Origin: Bacteroides intestinalis
GTDB taxonomy: Bacteria; Bacteroidota; Bacteroidia; Bacteroidales; Bacteroidaceae
Direction: 5' to 3'
DNA length: 64,000 nucleotides
Assembly: GCF_902364365.1 (NCBI RefSeq)
Contig: NZ_CABJDN010000001.1
Location: forward strand, 124,001-188,000
In this document: positions 24,541-34,037 of the stretch, piece by piece
Layout of the letters: each line of letters starts with the position of its first letter
Numbering within the stretch: position 1 is the stretch's first letter
Notes under the pieces: generated by a model
Database searches by the model: none
The model's input: the letters and a program-made list of their open reading frames with translations, nothing else
What the model was told of the DNA's origin: nothing
Position numbers and translations under genes: made by a program

Positions 24541-27006
24541 ATGAAAAAAGAATTGCTCCTTATTATGCTGATCACGTGTACCGGACTTTTGCTCCATGCA
24601 CAAGAGACTGAAAGAGAATATGCTTTCGATAATTATCGACGCTACTATTTGGATGGTCGGCAAGTTCGTAATGTAGAGAAAGAGAAAGCCTTGGAAAGTC
24701 TGAGACATTCATTTGCAGAACATCCGTATCGTTATCATTCATTGAACACTCCATACAGTGCTGCGGAATGTTTAGAACAACTGACTGATGATGGTATATT
24801 CACTCCTTTACAGACACAGGAGGAGGAATTGCGAAAGGACAATGGTTTTCAGAAGCCTTATGCTGTAGTGCAGGGTGAGATCGGCCTCTTCTTGACGGAT
24901 GCATTTAATCGTATCTGGAAGATTGCCGACGCGTTTCGTAAAAAGGAACTTCCTGCGGACAAGGCGCTGAGCGATAAAGTATTGAAAGCTATATTGCATT
25001 ATGGGAACATTGAATTGGGACGTCCTAATGACGGACCGCGTTTTCATGCCTCCTGTTTTGCTATTCCAACGGCAGCCGTTAATACCTATTATGCTTATCT
25101 TGCGCAAATGGACGAGGCAGAGGCCGGGCAAGGAAGAGCCTTGTTGAAGGAGGTATGCGATATGTTGAAGGCTTTGGGGCTTCAAGCTTGGACACAGCCT
25201 TTGCGACACGATGAAACGGACGAAAATGTAGTTTCAATTCCGCGTTTCCGTAATCATGTGTGGTGGGTCGGAGGTAATGCCTTGGCTTACCGATCTTTAC
25301 TTCCGGTAGCAGCGATGTATCGTTCTATTCCTATGATTGACCTACTGGCAGAGGTCTGTCAACGTGGGATCAGTATGACTTCGCAAAACACTTATTCGGA
25401 GGCTTTCTGGACGGAAGGGTTTACAGCCGACGGAGCCGGATGGGGACATGGTAAACAGTGTCTGATTTGGGGATATCCTATTGATGGAACATCCAATGCG
25501 CTCAGCATCCTGAATTTATTAAAAGGTACTCCCTGGTCGAAGACTCTGAACCGTGATAATGCTGAGGCTATCTTGAATTTTTTGCGTGGTGGTAGCTGGT
25601 ACTATTATAAAGGTTTTCGTTTGCCTTGCCTCGACCGTGGATCGTATGTATATAATCCTACGGAGCAATCTATTCCTTATGCTAAGATGCTCGATAATAT
25701 TATAACGAATTGGATGGATTCTTTTACTTCCGAAGAGCAGACAGAATTGCAACTGTTGCAGGCGGAAGTAAAGAAGAATCGTATAATTATGGATAGCTAT
25801 GCGCCAGGGGTATATAATGGTACCCGATGGTTTTTTAATAACGATGATCTTATCAAGAAGACTTCCGATTATCATATTACAGTAAATATGGCTTCTGTCC
25901 GTTGTGACGGTCTGGAAAGTGCGGTGAATATGGCAGATGAATATAATTTCTATCCTACGGACGGTCTGACTCTTTTTCAGCGTACAGGTGATGAATACTT
26001 CCGTATAATGGGAGGCTGGGATGTCACAGCTTCTCCGGGTGTCACGGCACGTGAAGGGATGAACAAACTTACACCTGTGACTAATTGGCGTGGATATTGC
26101 AGTAAATATAATTATGCGGTGGGAACTACCGATGGAGGTGAGAATGCTGTAACCGGCTATATTTTTGAAAAGATGAATGCAGCTGATAAAGAAGATGTGA
26201 ATGATCGTGGTAATAGTAAGGGTTTGAATGCACTGCTTTACGGCTTTAAAGCCTATAAGGCTAATTTTATTTTGGGAGATTATTTTGTAGCATTGGGTGC
26301 GGGCGTCACTAATGGGAAGCCAGAACTGGAAGGACATATTCGCACTACTATAGACCAGACGGCTCACATCGGAGCAGTTACTGTGATGGAAAAGGGAAAA
26401 AAGAAGCTTTTACAGAAAGGCCGTCAATCTTTGTTGACTTCTGAAGGACAATCTGTGTGGGTGATGCAGGAAGGTAAGTTTGCCTATCGTGTGTTGCCTG
26501 AATTTACCCGTGAGGCTTTTGTTCTGACAGAGACTTGTCCAACAAATTGGATAAAGCGAAATAAAGGAAATGCAAAGAAGGGAGATTTGCCTCAGACGGT
26601 TGATATTTTGCGTTTGTGGGTTGATCATGGGCAAGTACCGGTAAATGATACTTATGGGTATGTGGTTTATACAGGTAAGGGACAACCTGCTGACACTTTA
26701 CCTTTCCAGGTCTTGCGGAATGATACATTGGTGCAAGCCGTACGTTCTGTAGATGATAAATTGGTTGGGGTAGTATTCTATCCCGGAAATAAAGGCTTGG
26801 AAGTTGATAATTTGTCTCTCTCTGCCTCTTCTCCTTGTGCAGTGTTGATTCAGAAAGAAAAAGGCAAATATAAATTATCCGTAACGGATGCTTGTATGAC
26901 TCCCGGATTAAAAGAAATAACACTCATATTTAACGGGCGAACCGTAATTGTTCCGATGAAACGGGGAATGCTTAGTGGGAACCCATCTGTTATAGAAATA
27001 CCCTAA
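24541..27006 (+). CDS. PL8 lyase of chondroitin AC / hyaluronate type
   Basis: The protein has 821 residues with a signal peptide ending LLLHAQ. It lacks the N-terminal beta-sandwich of the ABC-type lyases and starts directly with the alpha/alpha toroid. An aromatic pair Trp241-Trp242 precedes the catalytic block; His303 and Tyr312 lie in WGHGKQCLIWGY and Arg366 in CLDRGSYV. The steps His+9=Tyr and Tyr+54=Arg equal those I recall for Arthrobacter AC lyase and pneumococcal hyaluronate lyase. The C-terminal half is the super-sandwich domain (NMASVRCDG, GWDVTASPGVTAREGMN, WVDHGQVPVNDTYGYVV). It should cleave unsulfated or sulfated chondroitin or hyaluronan by beta-elimination. It is alone in its operon, with the terminator of the convergent gene downstream. 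Confidence 0.88.
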   Translation: MKKELLLIMLITCTGLLLHAQETEREYAFDNYRRYYLDGRQVRNVEKEKALESLRHSFAEHPYRYHSLNTPYSAAECLEQLTDDGIFTPLQTQEEELRKDNGFQKPYAVVQGEIGLFLTDAFNRIWKIADAFRKKELPADKALSDKVLKAILHYGNIELGRPNDGPRFHASCFAIPTAAVNTYYAYLAQMDEAEAGQGRALLKEVCDMLKALGLQAWTQPLRHDETDENVVSIPRFRNHVWWVGGNALAYRSLLPVAAMYRSIPMIDLLAEVCQRGISMTSQNTYSEAFWTEGFTADGAGWGHGKQCLIWGYPIDGTSNALSILNLLKGTPWSKTLNRDNAEAILNFLRGGSWYYYKGFRLPCLDRGSYVYNPTEQSIPYAKMLDNIITNWMDSFTSEEQTELQLLQAEVKKNRIIMDSYAPGVYNGTRWFFNNDDLIKKTSDYHITVNMASVRCDGLESAVNMADEYNFYPTDGLTLFQRTGDEYFRIMGGWDVTASPGVTAREGMNKLTPVTNWRGYCSKYNYAVGTTDGGENAVTGYIFEKMNAADKEDVNDRGNSKGLNALLYGFKAYKANFILGDYFVALGAGVTNGKPELEGHIRTTIDQTAHIGAVTVMEKGKKKLLQKGRQSLLTSEGQSVWVMQEGKFAYRVLPEFTREAFVLTETCPTNWIKRNKGNAKKGDLPQTVDILRLWVDHGQVPVNDTYGYVVYTGKGQPADTLPFQVLRNDTLVQAVRSVDDKLVGVVFYPGNKGLEVDNLSLSASSPCAVLIQKEKGKYKLSVTDACMTPGLKEITLIFNGRTVIVPMKRGMLSGNPSVIEIP

Positions 27007-27073
27007 TACTACTTATTATAAAATAAATCACAAAGCAAGTATATACTTTGATTTAAGGTACTGTATGTGCAAG

Positions 27074-27112
27074 AAAAATGAGGGAGAAGAACCTCACGGT
27101 CCCTCTCCCTCA
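27074..27112 (-). terminator. Rho-independent terminator of the lyase-GH95 operon
   Basis: On the minus strand a 9-bp stem (TGAGGGAGA with TCTCCCTCA) encloses the loop GGACCGTGAGGTTCT and is followed by five T. It begins 24 nt after the GH95-like stop. The loop and the 5' flank are nearly identical to the terminator at 32328-32363. Confidence 0.85.
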
Positions 27113-27135
27113 TATAAAATTGATTAAGGTCTATC

Positions 27136-29388
27136 TTAAATAGTATTCGGAGTTATTTTTATGATTTCCCCTTGTGTAGTTTCCCTTTCCTCTATTTGAT
27201 TGGTGAACGGATTTAGTACTTTCAGTATTCCTCCTTTCTCGGACTGTATTGTTATACTCTGTACTTTACCATTCTGATAGCTGGCGCTGACTAGAAATCC
27301 TCCTATAGCTCTCATTTTATCAAAACTAGCTTCTTTCCACCCTTCAGGGATAGCAGGAAAGACACGTATGATCCCTGTATGGCTTTGCATAAGCATCTCT
27401 TGTATAGCCGAGGCGAATGCAAAGTTTCCTTCCAAAGTGAAAGGGCGATAAGTGAAAGAAGTATATCCTTTTTTTAACTGATCACCGTTAAGATGAAAGC
27501 TGTTAGGCGAACAGAATGCTTTAATAAAAATATGCAGATTACGTGCGGCGGCATCTCCATCGAATATACGGGCTTGCATATTGGCCAACCAAGTATAGGT
27601 ATATCCAATCCAAAATTCATTGCCCAATTCCTCCACATGGTGTATGGAACGCTTGATTAAACTCTCTACTTCTTTGCCTTGTGATATATCGAGGAGTCCA
27701 AAGGGATGAAAAGCCAACATGTGTGAAAGATGGCGATGCGATACTGTCAGTGGATAATCGGGGGCGATGGTCAACCCCGTACTGTCTGAGGCAAAATCAG
27801 GCCATTCTTCCAGTTGCCCGCGCCAATGAGCAGCATCTTTTTTCAGTCCTAATGCATCTGCCATTTCTGCTGCTGCCGTATAAGTGAAGCGTATATTAGC
27901 TAAATCGTAATTGGTAGTTTTCTGGAACCATGCATCCAGTTCATTATCGTTGATTTCCGGAGAAGTGGACAAGGGTAATTTGCGTTTGTTATCCGTAGTT
28001 TTCACGGAGACATTTTCAAAATAACGGGCTACCTCTTTAACCCAAGGATATGCTTGGGTTTCCAGGAATTCAGTATCTGCTTCATACTTCCATTGCTGGT
28101 AAAAATGGTGAGCGAGCCAACCGCTTGTGGTGGGCTGGTGAGAATAAGGGCTCCATCCTCCGATAGCTTTTCCTTCTAATGTGGCTATGCAAGGTACATT
28201 CAGACCTTCTACCTTAAAGAAACGACGGGTAAAATCTTCTCCGTTATCTTTTATTTTCCAGAGCCAGTCGGTGAATACACGCGATTCTTCTAGATGATTG
28301 GCACTGTATCCCGGCCAATAGCTAAGCTGTGTGTTTAAGTCATTATGGAAATCACCACGCCAAGGGGGAGTTTGCCCGTTGTCAGCAGTCCATACGGCCT
28401 GTAGGCAGATGGGAGGGGCATCTTTTCTAGAGGCAGCACCAAACTTATACATTTCTAAGTACCATTGAGCCTCCAATATAGGGTCGGGTAAATGAATTTG
28501 ACATTTATTCCAATACGTATCCCACCAGTCGGTGTGTTCAGCCAATGCCGTATGGAAATCTTTTGCGTATTCCTTCATGAAATCAGCAGCCTGCACAGTT
28601 TCGCTGTACCAGGTACCTTGAGTGGTGATGCAATAGCTTCCTTCCAGGGTTTGCTGAGCAGGAACATGCCATTTCAAAGCTACTTCATAACTTACCCTTC
28701 CATAAGCTTTCTGGTGATAAACAATGCTATTATTACGTTGTGTCATTTTACCATTCTTATATCCTAATCGGGTGAGCAGATGAGTACGGGGAGCACTGAC
28801 TCTTTGTATACTGGAACCGTCATCTTCAAAACGTGGTGCCTGTAATTCGATGGAAAGCATTTCAGGCAAATTCTCAAATCGGAAATGGCCTGTTTTGTCG
28901 ATGGCACTGGTAAAGAATTTGCCAATGGCTCCACATTCCCAAGTAATGGTACAAACAGCTGTGTGTACATCCAGTCTAACATTCTTTACTTTCCCTAATT
29001 TAGATATCGGGAATTCGATAGCTCCTACCGGGATTTTTGTGGGAGCACAGTCTTTTCGGCTGCGGTCGTCGATTAAAGCGCGAACTCTAGAAAGATCTTT
29101 GTTGCAGATAACCTCATTACAAACGAACTGATAGGAGTAAGAAGGAGACTCAAACTCTTTAACAGGACGTAAATCCCACAAATCTGCTCTGTCCAATGCT
29201 AAACGTAAATTTCCGTCTTTCTCCCAAATGAGATTTCCTATGATACCGTTTCCTAAAGGAATTGCTTCGTCCCAGATAGTAGGGATGGTGCTGAACTGCA
29301 GTCCGTGAAATGTCTGAGTCTTGGCTTGCAGGTGGTTGAGGTTTAGTATTATCCCCACGAGGAGGATAAGGAGTTTTTTTGTTTTCAT
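27136..29388 (-). CDS. GH95-like glycoside hydrolase
   Basis: The protein has 750 residues with a signal peptide ending LNHLQAK. The N-terminal beta domain opens with IWDEAIPLGNGIIGNLIW, the typical GH95 start; the central alpha/alpha toroid has FHNDLNTQLSYWPGY (Asn352, where GH95 fucosidases read NxNTQxNYWP) and STSPEIND with Glu478 matching the general acid of GH95. The residue matching the second catalytic acid is Glu653 in TLEGNFAF, where characterised GH95 enzymes have IDGNFG, and the first Asn of the NxN pair is Asp350. Known GH95 enzymes remove alpha-L-fucose or alpha-L-galactose; these changes make another specificity possible. It is 12 nt after an ABC-type PL8 lyase in the same operon. 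Confidence 0.82.
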   Translation of the reverse strand: MKTKKLLILLVGIILNLNHLQAKTQTFHGLQFSTIPTIWDEAIPLGNGIIGNLIWEKDGNLRLALDRADLWDLRPVKEFESPSYSYQFVCNEVICNKDLSRVRALIDDRSRKDCAPTKIPVGAIEFPISKLGKVKNVRLDVHTAVCTITWECGAIGKFFTSAIDKTGHFRFENLPEMLSIELQAPRFEDDGSSIQRVSAPRTHLLTRLGYKNGKMTQRNNSIVYHQKAYGRVSYEVALKWHVPAQQTLEGSYCITTQGTWYSETVQAADFMKEYAKDFHTALAEHTDWWDTYWNKCQIHLPDPILEAQWYLEMYKFGAASRKDAPPICLQAVWTADNGQTPPWRGDFHNDLNTQLSYWPGYSANHLEESRVFTDWLWKIKDNGEDFTRRFFKVEGLNVPCIATLEGKAIGGWSPYSHQPTTSGWLAHHFYQQWKYEADTEFLETQAYPWVKEVARYFENVSVKTTDNKRKLPLSTSPEINDNELDAWFQKTTNYDLANIRFTYTAAAEMADALGLKKDAAHWRGQLEEWPDFASDSTGLTIAPDYPLTVSHRHLSHMLAFHPFGLLDISQGKEVESLIKRSIHHVEELGNEFWIGYTYTWLANMQARIFDGDAAARNLHIFIKAFCSPNSFHLNGDQLKKGYTSFTYRPFTLEGNFAFASAIQEMLMQSHTGIIRVFPAIPEGWKEASFDKMRAIGGFLVSASYQNGKVQSITIQSEKGGILKVLNPFTNQIEERETTQGEIIKITPNTI

Positions 29389-29400
29389 AAATATAAGGTT

Positions 29401-32304
29401 CTAATGAATTGTTTTCAGTGTGAATTCTACAGGTTGTCCATGTTGGCAAATAACGGTCAATTGCGTGTTTTCCCCATTAGAGGATAGAGATACTTTTTCG
29501 CAAGGATTGTCCATCTCCCATTTCCCTTTTAGAAGTAGTTTTTTTTCGATAGGCTGACTAGCCTCTTTGGTTGTGAAACTTTTCTCTGTAATATGAAGAT
29601 TAGGATCACATATACTAACTAATATTTGCTTTTTATCTACTTTTCTTTGCATTACTATTGTTTCTGCAGGGACTTGGAGAAGAAGCTCGTCAGTCAAGGG
29701 AGTGTAATCTTCGAAAATCGCGTAGGCTGTAATACCAGTTGCTTCATCAAAAACAACGTGTGCTATATGATCTTTTTGTACTATTTGGTACGTTTGTTTA
29801 TGCCGGGCAAGATCTAGTTCATCCGAATTCGGTTGTATCAGTACCATATACTCGTATTCAGCATCTCTAGGTGCTTTGCCGTGATTGATCCATGCCGATG
29901 AAAATGTACCATATGTTTTTGTCCGTGTTTTTTCATGGCGAGAATTTTGTTGAGCTATTTGTACAGTTATATTATTCCCTTTGACTAAATAATGATTGCC
30001 ATATCCATCTTGTATCCAATGTAGTTTTCCATCATTCAGTTCTTGATGGAACATTTCATTTTGTTTTTTTCCATCGATAAATATGCTTGTACTGTCTTTT
30101 CGGAAGACACTTTGGAAAAGAGTAGTTTCTGTAGGATAGGAGAAGTTGCTATTATTGATTCCAGTTCCTAAACATATCATTCTGTTACCGAAACAGAAGA
30201 CGGATTTACGGGCGACAAAGTCTGGAGTGAAGTTTTTTAATTCACGTTCCATCAATTTCATGGCAAACATTCCATTCTTTCCTTCCAGTGAACTGCTTCC
30301 TGAGAAATTCTCTTTCGAGCGTGCCATCGTAGTTCCAGGTAGAGGACTGTCCAGTAGTTCAAATGGCAGGTGGATGGTTGTGGTGCCGGGCAGACGGTTC
30401 CAGTCCCAACCATTCTCATCGTACCCGCTGGCAAGGCGTGAGGGCTGTCCCATGATTTGTACCGAGCCGTAGCTTTGGTAACGTCCATATCTGTTATCTT
30501 TCGTATAAATCTCAGCTCCCCACACGTCAGTGGTATATCCTTTAAGAGTAACCATCCAGTCTGCACGGCGGAAGATACCGGTTGAGCCATAGTTGTAGAC
30601 AAAAAATCCTTGTGGTGCATTGGCGGGTTGTATGCCTTGCTCTTTGAAGTAGCATGCTTCTGGTGTGTTTTTGGGGCAAAGGCGAAGATAATCGGCTGCC
30701 AGATACCGGTCGAAATCATTTTTTTCTCCGGAAAGGTCGCCGGAGAGGGCAAGATAGGCGAAAGCAGCGATGTCGTCTTCTTTCATTGACCCTCTGAAAG
30801 GATGTCTGCCGCTGATGCCAATTCCCCATTCGTATTTATTGCAGTAGTTGCGCATGGAGATAAAGGCTGACTTTAATGTCTGTCGGGCTTCTTCAGTCGG
30901 TTCATATTCCGTTTGGTTGGTAAATGCGATAAACTGTCCTACCATGGCGAGGACTCCGGTAGTATAAGCAGGATAGAACCCTCCGTGATGGAATGTGGTG
31001 CCATCTACCTTGATGCCGCCAATAGTGCCGGGAGTATAGTGAAGTGAGGTCGAAACCCAGCGGGAAAGTCCTTTTAGAGCACGTGCCCGTTCCCGTTCGT
31101 CAGTAAGGAGCAGAGCGGATACGGTTTTCGCCATTAGCAAAGTGTGCCAGCTGTCTAGCAATTCGTCTCTTCCGTATTGATAAGGTTTACGGGTTTCGGA
31201 CAGGGCAGACCAGAAGATAAGAGCTGATAAGATATTATCACGGTTGGGAGCTTTCCAAATGGCATCGCGCATCAGCCAGGCTGTAGTGTAGATTTTCCGT
31301 ACCTGATAGCCATAGTGATGATTGGTTCCCATTCCGCTGCCATAGGCGAATCCTTGGTCAATGGCAAAATCCCATACTGTGAAATAGTTCTTCAGTGCTG
31401 TTGAGGAATGATTGTAATAAGCATCGTAAGCGAATCCGGAGAGCATTGTTTCCAGGTCATTCCAGGATATTTCTCCTTTAGAACGATCCAGTTCATCGGG
31501 AGTCAGGATAGGAGCACCTGTGAATCCTGTTCCGGAGCGTTGAATATTGGCTTTCTGAAAAACATTGTATGCTTTGGAAACAGCTTCCTTCGGCGCTTTC
31601 TGAATATCGAGGGCGGTGGCGGTGGTTAACCGCTGTTCTACGGTACGCAGTTCATTTTTTTCTGCTTGATTGAGGGTGGAAGGTAATGGAATATCATACT
31701 TATATTGTTCCCATTGCCAAACCCGGCACCAATGCCACAGGTCGCGATACGAGAGGGAGTTATTGTAAGGCATCTGCAAGTCGGGGGTAGTGCGGTCGTT
31801 CATCTTTTTCACAGGGAAAGTCAAACGGTCCAGAAATATGCGGCCTTTTCGTTCAGGGGCTATCAGCCGGTAGCTTGCTATTTCTTTGTTTTGTTTATCT
31901 CCTTTCATGTGCTGGAAGCCAATCCAGCAAGCGCGCCAGCCAGCCGATGCCAACTGGAAACTGAACCAATAAGATACATCTCCTTGGGGGGAAAGGAATT
32001 CAAAGCGAATGGAATCTTGTTGGGGGGCTTCATTATAAATCCATAGGGTTATTCCGTATGAATTTTCCATTCGTTCATCAAGGATTAGAGGCTGTTCCAG
32101 AGAAACATTGAGCTTGGAACCGGAACGGAAATCCCATTTCAGGCTTTGCTTCCCTTCTTTATAATACTGGGTGGACAGGGTGATTTTTCCCTTATCGGCT
32201 GTTGTAAACTCTTTGGGGATTTCTGTCTCAAAACCTATGAATTGAGCAAAAGATACTTGGCTGCATAGCAACGCAAGGATGAATAGCAAGTGTTTTCTGG
32301 TCAT
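29401..32304 (-). CDS. PL8 chondroitin ABC-type lyase, second copy
   Basis: The protein has 967 residues with a signal peptide ending QVSFAQ. Same order as the lyase at 17503: N-terminal beta-sandwich (FETEIPKEFT, LKWDFRSGS, LASAGWRACWIGFQHM), alpha/alpha toroid, C-terminal beta-sandwiches. The tetrad is His440 and Tyr447 in FHHGGFYPAYTTG, Arg500 in SGRHPFRG and Glu598 in WGAEIYTKDNRYGRYQSYG. The Glu block is closer to characterised ABC lyases than that of the first copy. It should cleave chondroitin or dermatan sulfate. It follows the susD-like gene by 129 nt that contain a strong hairpin terminator, so it may depend on read-through; the GH95-like gene follows after 12 nt. Confidence 0.92.
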   Translation of the reverse strand: MTRKHLLFILALLCSQVSFAQFIGFETEIPKEFTTADKGKITLSTQYYKEGKQSLKWDFRSGSKLNVSLEQPLILDERMENSYGITLWIYNEAPQQDSIRFEFLSPQGDVSYWFSFQLASAGWRACWIGFQHMKGDKQNKEIASYRLIAPERKGRIFLDRLTFPVKKMNDRTTPDLQMPYNNSLSYRDLWHWCRVWQWEQYKYDIPLPSTLNQAEKNELRTVEQRLTTATALDIQKAPKEAVSKAYNVFQKANIQRSGTGFTGAPILTPDELDRSKGEISWNDLETMLSGFAYDAYYNHSSTALKNYFTVWDFAIDQGFAYGSGMGTNHHYGYQVRKIYTTAWLMRDAIWKAPNRDNILSALIFWSALSETRKPYQYGRDELLDSWHTLLMAKTVSALLLTDERERARALKGLSRWVSTSLHYTPGTIGGIKVDGTTFHHGGFYPAYTTGVLAMVGQFIAFTNQTEYEPTEEARQTLKSAFISMRNYCNKYEWGIGISGRHPFRGSMKEDDIAAFAYLALSGDLSGEKNDFDRYLAADYLRLCPKNTPEACYFKEQGIQPANAPQGFFVYNYGSTGIFRRADWMVTLKGYTTDVWGAEIYTKDNRYGRYQSYGSVQIMGQPSRLASGYDENGWDWNRLPGTTTIHLPFELLDSPLPGTTMARSKENFSGSSSLEGKNGMFAMKLMERELKNFTPDFVARKSVFCFGNRMICLGTGINNSNFSYPTETTLFQSVFRKDSTSIFIDGKKQNEMFHQELNDGKLHWIQDGYGNHYLVKGNNITVQIAQQNSRHEKTRTKTYGTFSSAWINHGKAPRDAEYEYMVLIQPNSDELDLARHKQTYQIVQKDHIAHVVFDEATGITAYAIFEDYTPLTDELLLQVPAETIVMQRKVDKKQILVSICDPNLHITEKSFTTKEASQPIEKKLLLKGKWEMDNPCEKVSLSSNGENTQLTVICQHGQPVEFTLKTIH

Positions 32305-32327
32305 AAGGTATATTGTTTTTTAAAATT

Positions 32328-32363
32328 ATAAAAGAGGAGAGGAACCTCACGGTCACTCTCCTC
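32328..32363 (-). terminator. Hairpin terminator between susD and the second lyase
   Basis: On the minus strand an 8-bp stem (GAGGAGAG with CTCTCCTC) encloses TGACCGTGAGGTTC and is followed by TTTTAT. It ends 24 nt before the lyase start. It could end most susC-susD transcripts or act as a partial terminator that lowers expression of the lyase and GH95-like genes. Confidence 0.85.
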
Positions 32364-32433
32364 CATACATATCAAATTGATTAAGGTCTATTTGATTTCA
32401 TTTTAAGGTTAGAAGTTCTGTGTAACTAAATGA

Positions 32434-34014
32434 TTATTTCCAATATTTGTTTTGTTCCAATTTGGTGTTTACACCAAGTTCCTTAGTCGGAATGGGGAGG
32501 AACTGGTTCTTTTCAGTTGTATTACTTACATACTGAGCTGCTCCTTTGGCATTGTTGGCAGTAGACCAACGCGGATCATTGACTGCAGCTCCCAGATCTT
32601 CTTTGATAGCCTTGTAGTAAATACCCCAACGTACCAGGTCGTACTTACGCAGAGACTCAAAGCAAAGTTCACGACCGCGTTCATCACGGATCAATTTCTG
32701 GAAATCACCGTATGACAAATCTTTCACTTCGTCAATTCCTGCACGTTTACGTACCTCGTTGATACATGTGTAAGCTAATGCTGTAGGACCTTGGTTTGCT
32801 TCGTTTTCAGCTTCAGCGAGCATGAGCAATACATCAGCATAACGCAAGAGGCAATAGTTCTCTTGAGTATAGTTTTTATGTCTTGGACTGCTGCTTTCCC
32901 ATTCACGACGGTATTTGCCACAACGACGGTCTACAATCTGGTTGTCTTTCCATGCAACTTGCTCATCCTTATTGTTAAGTTTGTAAGGAGCCATGGCCAA
33001 ATCGCGGCGAGCATCTTTAGTATCGAACAAGTCCCAGAGAATCAAGCTACCTGCATAGAAAGCATATGTGTAACCTGCACCTGTACCTGCTGAGTTCTCT
33101 TGAAGATTACCGATTACATTACCTATACGGCTTTCAGTATAGCTACCATCATCACGTGTTCCAACAAATTCTACTTCCCACATACTTTCATTGTATGTAG
33201 TCTCATATTGGTCAGAAGCTAAAGCTTTCCACATAGCATATACGTCAGGATTCAACTTATGTTTTTTAGAGTCGTATACTGCTTTAGCATATTTGGCAGC
33301 TTTTTCATAATATGGCTTTCCACCTTTTGAAGGTTCGCCTGCACGCCACAAACATACGCGAGCCAGAACACCTTCTACTACAGTTTTCTTCACATGTGAA
33401 GGGGATGCATCATAATTGCTGTCATCTACCATGTCGATACAGTCTTCCATTTCCTGAATAATCCAGTCGAGTGCTTCGGCGTGGGGGGTAGCCTCCAGAC
33501 TGCTGACGGTGATATCTTTTACTGTTTCTTTACGGATGGGCACTTCATACCAACCTTGTACCAGCAAGAAATGATAATAGGCGCGCAGGAATTTAGCTTC
33601 TCCTTTGATGCGTGCTCTTACTTTCTCGTCAGAGATACTGGCTCCATCGATATTATCGAGCAATACATTGGCATTATTGATTCCTGAGTAAAGTGATTCC
33701 CATGTGTACCATAGATCGGTATTACCCGTATTATGTGAATTGGCCACTACCGCACTTGTTTGGTTTTGACGATAGTAATAACTCAAATCATCAATATTGG
33801 ACAACATACAAGAATAACGGTTTCCATACACATGTTCTGCTGCCATCGTCCAGTATACACCGGCTAATGCCATTGTACAATCAGTTTCATTCTTGTAGAA
33901 TGTTTCAGGCGCTACAAAGTCGTAGGGCTTGGTGTCAAGCATATCGCAACCAGCCATAGAAGCAACTACTGCCAGGATGCAAACTTTCTTGAAGATATTA
34001 TTGATACTTTTCAT
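32434..34014 (-). CDS. SusD/RagB family lipoprotein of the glycosaminoglycan locus
   Basis: The protein has 526 residues with lipobox SMAGC (Cys23) and the SusD pattern: LDTKPYDFVAPETFYKNETD at the N-terminus, KGEAKFLRAYYHFLLVQGW, then NYCLLRYADVLLMLAEAENE, RDERGRELCFESLRKYDLVRWG, and the ending FLPIPTKELGVNTKLEQNKYWK (given here as the last 22 or so residues). It caps the SusC-like transporter and binds the incoming oligosaccharide at the cell surface. It starts 23 nt after the susC-like stop. The neighbouring PL8 lyases and sulfatase indicate chondroitin- or hyaluronan-type oligosaccharides as ligand, which is inference from context. Confidence 0.94.
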   Translation of the reverse strand: MKSINNIFKKVCILAVVASMAGCDMLDTKPYDFVAPETFYKNETDCTMALAGVYWTMAAEHVYGNRYSCMLSNIDDLSYYYRQNQTSAVVANSHNTGNTDLWYTWESLYSGINNANVLLDNIDGASISDEKVRARIKGEAKFLRAYYHFLLVQGWYEVPIRKETVKDITVSSLEATPHAEALDWIIQEMEDCIDMVDDSNYDASPSHVKKTVVEGVLARVCLWRAGEPSKGGKPYYEKAAKYAKAVYDSKKHKLNPDVYAMWKALASDQYETTYNESMWEVEFVGTRDDGSYTESRIGNVIGNLQENSAGTGAGYTYAFYAGSLILWDLFDTKDARRDLAMAPYKLNNKDEQVAWKDNQIVDRRCGKYRREWESSSPRHKNYTQENYCLLRYADVLLMLAEAENEANQGPTALAYTCINEVRKRAGIDEVKDLSYGDFQKLIRDERGRELCFESLRKYDLVRWGIYYKAIKEDLGAAVNDPRWSTANNAKGAAQYVSNTTEKNQFLPIPTKELGVNTKLEQNKYWK

Positions 34015-34037
34015 ATTAGTTTCTTGATTTTAGGTGA

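Noticed and set aside
25519..26367. Long open frame on the minus strand opposite the AC-type lyase
   Set aside because: Antisense shadow of a clear PL8 gene; composition is not protein-like.
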